From Ruminococcus sp. UBA3665 (lineage in GTDB: Bacteria > Bacillota > Clostridia > Oscillospirales > Ruminococcaceae), in contig DFJS01000046.1 in NCBI GenBank assembly GCA_002373165.1, positions 1 through 44,008 on the forward strand: a stretch of DNA of 44,008 bases, read 5' to 3'. The notes beneath the pieces were generated by a model. It made no database searches, had not been told where the DNA came from, and saw only the letters and a list, made by a program, of their open reading frames with translations. Shown here piece by piece: positions 42,404 to 44,008 of this stretch (position 1 is its first letter; each line of letters starts with the position of its first letter). The position numbers were made by a program, and so were the translations under genes.

Positions 42404-42419
42404 TGTTCCACGTGGAACA
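42404..42419. other. parS: parS site 3 (TGTTCCACGTGGAACA)
   Basis: A third identical palindrome, in the 38-bp gap between the two minus-strand membrane protein genes and just upstream of a ribosome binding site. It is 525 bp from site 2. Confidence 0.87.
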
Positions 42420-42421
42420 TG

Positions 42422-42913
42422 TTATGCTGCCAGTACAACGAACACCCACTGAAACATATCAGCGAACCAGAAAAGAAAGAGCAGTACACTTTTGGAACAG
42501 GCAGGGGGCGAATAAGATTCATAGCATTGATCCGGCCGGACACAGGCAACAAGAAGCGAGCTGAAAGACCGGAGAAGCAGGCAGTTTTGCAGGATAACAG
42601 AGATAGTTTGTGATAATGCCGTCGGAAAAAAGGCCGCAAAGGCACCCAGCACGAAAGTCAGAGCAATAAAGCCCCACCAGAAACAGCAGAATTTTTGCCA
42701 GTGCAGTACTTTTCTTTGTTTTTTCAGTTTAGCAGCTTTTGCATCCATAAGGGCGAGTTCCTGCAATTTCAGCTGTTGTTTGCGGAGTTCAATTTCTTGC
42801 AGAGCAGCGACATCCGATTCAACAAGCGTGCGGCAGTAGCGGCAGTGATAAACGCCGGGGTACTGAGTCAGGCAGAGTGTTCCGCCGCACTGAGGGCAGT
42901 TCATAATTTTCAT
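42422..42913 (-). CDS. Zinc-ribbon membrane protein
   Basis: A 163-residue protein with an N-terminal zinc ribbon (CPQCGGTL and YHCRYCRTL), a charged helical segment (about 38-68) and three hydrophobic segments (about 73-95, 101-125 and 145-162). I chose ATG 42913 with GAGGTG 7 nt upstream; an ATG at 42919 opens another frame. It has its own promoter. The function is unknown. The Cys pairs and the following membrane helices resemble many small Firmicute membrane proteins with zinc ribbons. Confidence 0.75.
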   Translation of the reverse strand: MKIMNCPQCGGTLCLTQYPGVYHCRYCRTLVESDVAALQEIELRKQQLKLQELALMDAKAAKLKKQRKVLHWQKFCCFWWGFIALTFVLGAFAAFFPTALSQTISVILQNCLLLRSFSSLLVACVRPDQCYESYSPPACSKSVLLFLFWFADMFQWVFVVLAA

Positions 42914-42935
42914 ACATAGTCACCTCTTTACAGAT

Positions 42936-42964
42936 ATAATAGCATATTTGAAAAACTTTGTCAA
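42936..42964 (-). promoter_or_regulatory. Sigma-A promoter of the zinc-ribbon membrane gene
   Basis: On the minus strand TTGACA (42959-42964), a 17-bp spacer and TATTAT (42936-42941) lie about 23 bp before the ATG. Confidence 0.7.
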
Positions 42965-42978
42965 GAGAAACAGAAAAA

Positions 42979-42994
42979 TGTTCCACGTGGAACA
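42979..42994. other. parS: parS site 4 (TGTTCCACGTGGAACA) with a degenerate copy beside it
   Basis: A fourth identical palindrome 575 bp from site 3. A partly matching sequence (TTTCCGCATGGAACA, 42995-43009) directly adjoins it and may be a weak half-site. Confidence 0.87.
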
Positions 42995-43021
42995 TTTCCG
43001 CATGGAACATTTTAAAATTTA

Positions 43022-44008
43022 CTATGGAATGACACTGTCCAGACAATATCCCGCCATATCAGAGAGATATGTATACATAGAAGTGCCGTAACGGTCAGTG
43101 CGTTCCTGATTCAGGAAGATATCAGTAGCACCTGTTGCGCCGACAAGATGTGCCGCCGCAAGCAGACCGGATTTTGTAATAGGAATCCCTCTTGCATATT
43201 CGCCGATATGTTCCTCGGCACCTTTTAGTTTAAGGGTACGCCAGTTGCGTTTCAGCAGTTCTTTAATAGCATCATCCTGAGCTTCTTTGGAGTTCAGGAA
43301 ATCATCATCAGAATAAATCTGATATTTCTGGTTGGCATAAGCGGTCCAGTTTCCGTTGGAATCCATTAAGCCGACATCCTGCAAGGCAAGATTTCCCATC
43401 TGGAATCTTCCCAGATAACCGTAAGTATTTACTTTGGAATATACGTTGCCGGATTCGTGTCTGCCCAGCTCATAGAGGAATGCTTCATAGCCGGACTGAT
43501 CTTCGGGATTTTCCAGAAGATTTTCTGGGTTTAAATTTCCGCTGTATATGGGCGAAAATTCAGGTGCATCCAGAATTTGTTCAGAGACAACTGTTATTTT
43601 TTCTTCCAGAATAATTGGTTCAGCAGGAGGAGTAAATTCAATTTGTCCTTCTACAAGAGAAATTGTTTCGTAGAAGACTTCCGTAGTAAATTCTATTATT
43701 TCTTCCTGGGGAAGCTGAATTTCCTGCGGAACTTCAACGGGAGCTTCATCAATTTCAGCATCATAAGCTTCCGTGGCATCTGTTTCATCGGGAACAGCGG
43801 CCGGTTCATCGGGCATAATTTCGGGAGCTTCTGCAAATTCCTCTGATTCCGGAATCATTTCTTCCGGAATTTCAATCAAAGCCTCTGCCAGCTCTTCACT
43901 GGGAATGACAAAGATATTTTCCGGAATTTCCTGGGGAGCATCTGCAACATCTTCAGTTTCTGCGACTTCGTACACGGGAATTTCGGCCGGAGCATCTGCG
44001 AAACCACC
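43022..44008 (-). CDS. Transglycosylase-like protein with acidic Pro/Glu repeats (5' end outside the window)
   Basis: The open frame runs past the window edge without a stop, so only the C-terminal 328 residues are seen. The first part (about 170 visible residues) is an acidic, Pro-rich low-complexity region with recurring EIPE / AEAPE-type units. The last 150 residues contain a lysozyme-like domain: LGRHESGNVYSKVNTYGYLGRF with the likely catalytic Glu, then FQMGNLALQDVGLMD. This matches transglycosylase-SLT-type domains that occur in cell-wall and phage proteins. A role in peptidoglycan cleavage with a stalk is likely (inference). Where the protein starts and whether it has a signal peptide cannot be seen. 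Confidence 0.75.
   Translation of the reverse strand, partial: GGFADAPAEIPVYEVAETEDVADAPQEIPENIFVIPSEELAEALIEIPEEMIPESEEFAEAPEIMPDEPAAVPDETDATEAYDAEIDEAPVEVPQEIQLPQEEIIEFTTEVFYETISLVEGQIEFTPPAEPIILEEKITVVSEQILDAPEFSPIYSGNLNPENLLENPEDQSGYEAFLYELGRHESGNVYSKVNTYGYLGRFQMGNLALQDVGLMDSNGNWTAYANQKYQIYSDDDFLNSKEAQDDAIKELLKRNWRTLKLKGAEEHIGEYARGIPITKSGLLAAAHLVGATGATDIFLNQERTDRYGTSMYTYLSDMAGYCLDSVIP

Noticed and set aside
42384..42449. 22-residue upstream extension of the 41895 gene
   Set aside because: It runs through parS site 3; ATG 42383 has a good ribosome binding site.
42819..43046. Minus-strand ORF starting MSGQ or MYENYELP
   Set aside because: It is the wrong frame of the zinc-ribbon membrane gene and runs through a promoter and parS site 4.

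Overview
The window reads as chromosome of an anaerobic, spore-forming Firmicute of the Ruminococcus / Oscillospiraceae type. Three things point there: sporulation genes (spoIVA, a SipL-like gene, spoIID, a ytaF-like gene); many BspA-type leucine-rich-repeat surface proteins, one ending in a cellulosome-type dockerin; and consensus sigma-A promoters with 17-bp spacers and AGGAGG-type ribosome binding sites. The genus is inference. I saw no tRNA, rRNA, CRISPR array, insertion sequence or prophage.

Layout. 117-4237: a citrate synthase, a zinc-ribbon protein and a diguanylate cyclase fused to a sugar-binding (LacI-like) sensor. 4298-6858 (minus): typA/bipA with an overlapping LRR lipoprotein. 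7020-7496 (minus): a self-contained unit with a perfect consensus promoter, six tandem ORFs of only 6-11 codons that each have their own Shine-Dalgarno sequence, and a terminator; four encode the same M-x-G-P-(I/Y)-I-I type peptide. 7748-14668: glmS followed by four membrane-anchored LRR proteins in one operon. 14712-17802 (minus): sipL-spoIVA behind a sigma-E-like promoter. 17843-19960: an LRR-dockerin protein. 20027-22979: metY, an unknown membrane protein and spoIID. 23099-28524: a second citrate synthase, a lipoprotein, a two-component system and an AT-rich orphan. 28568-34185: DUF1385, prmC, recA, recX, rimO, pgsA. 34343-39686: manC-gmd-GT4-GT4-rmd, a set that fits GDP-D-rhamnose synthesis and transfer. 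39722-44008: a coiled-coil protein, ytaF-like, birA, two small membrane proteins and the 3' part of a transglycosylase-like protein. This last region carries four identical 16-bp palindromes that match the ParB-binding site parS.

How it fits together. GlmS supplies amino sugar for the envelope and is transcribed with surface LRR proteins. The D-rhamnose cluster adds a surface glycan. SipL and SpoIVA form the base of the spore coat. The parS cluster suggests that the right end of the window lies in the origin-proximal centromere. The two observations most worth pursuing are the tiny-peptide array (7020-7496) and the parS cluster (40754-42994).
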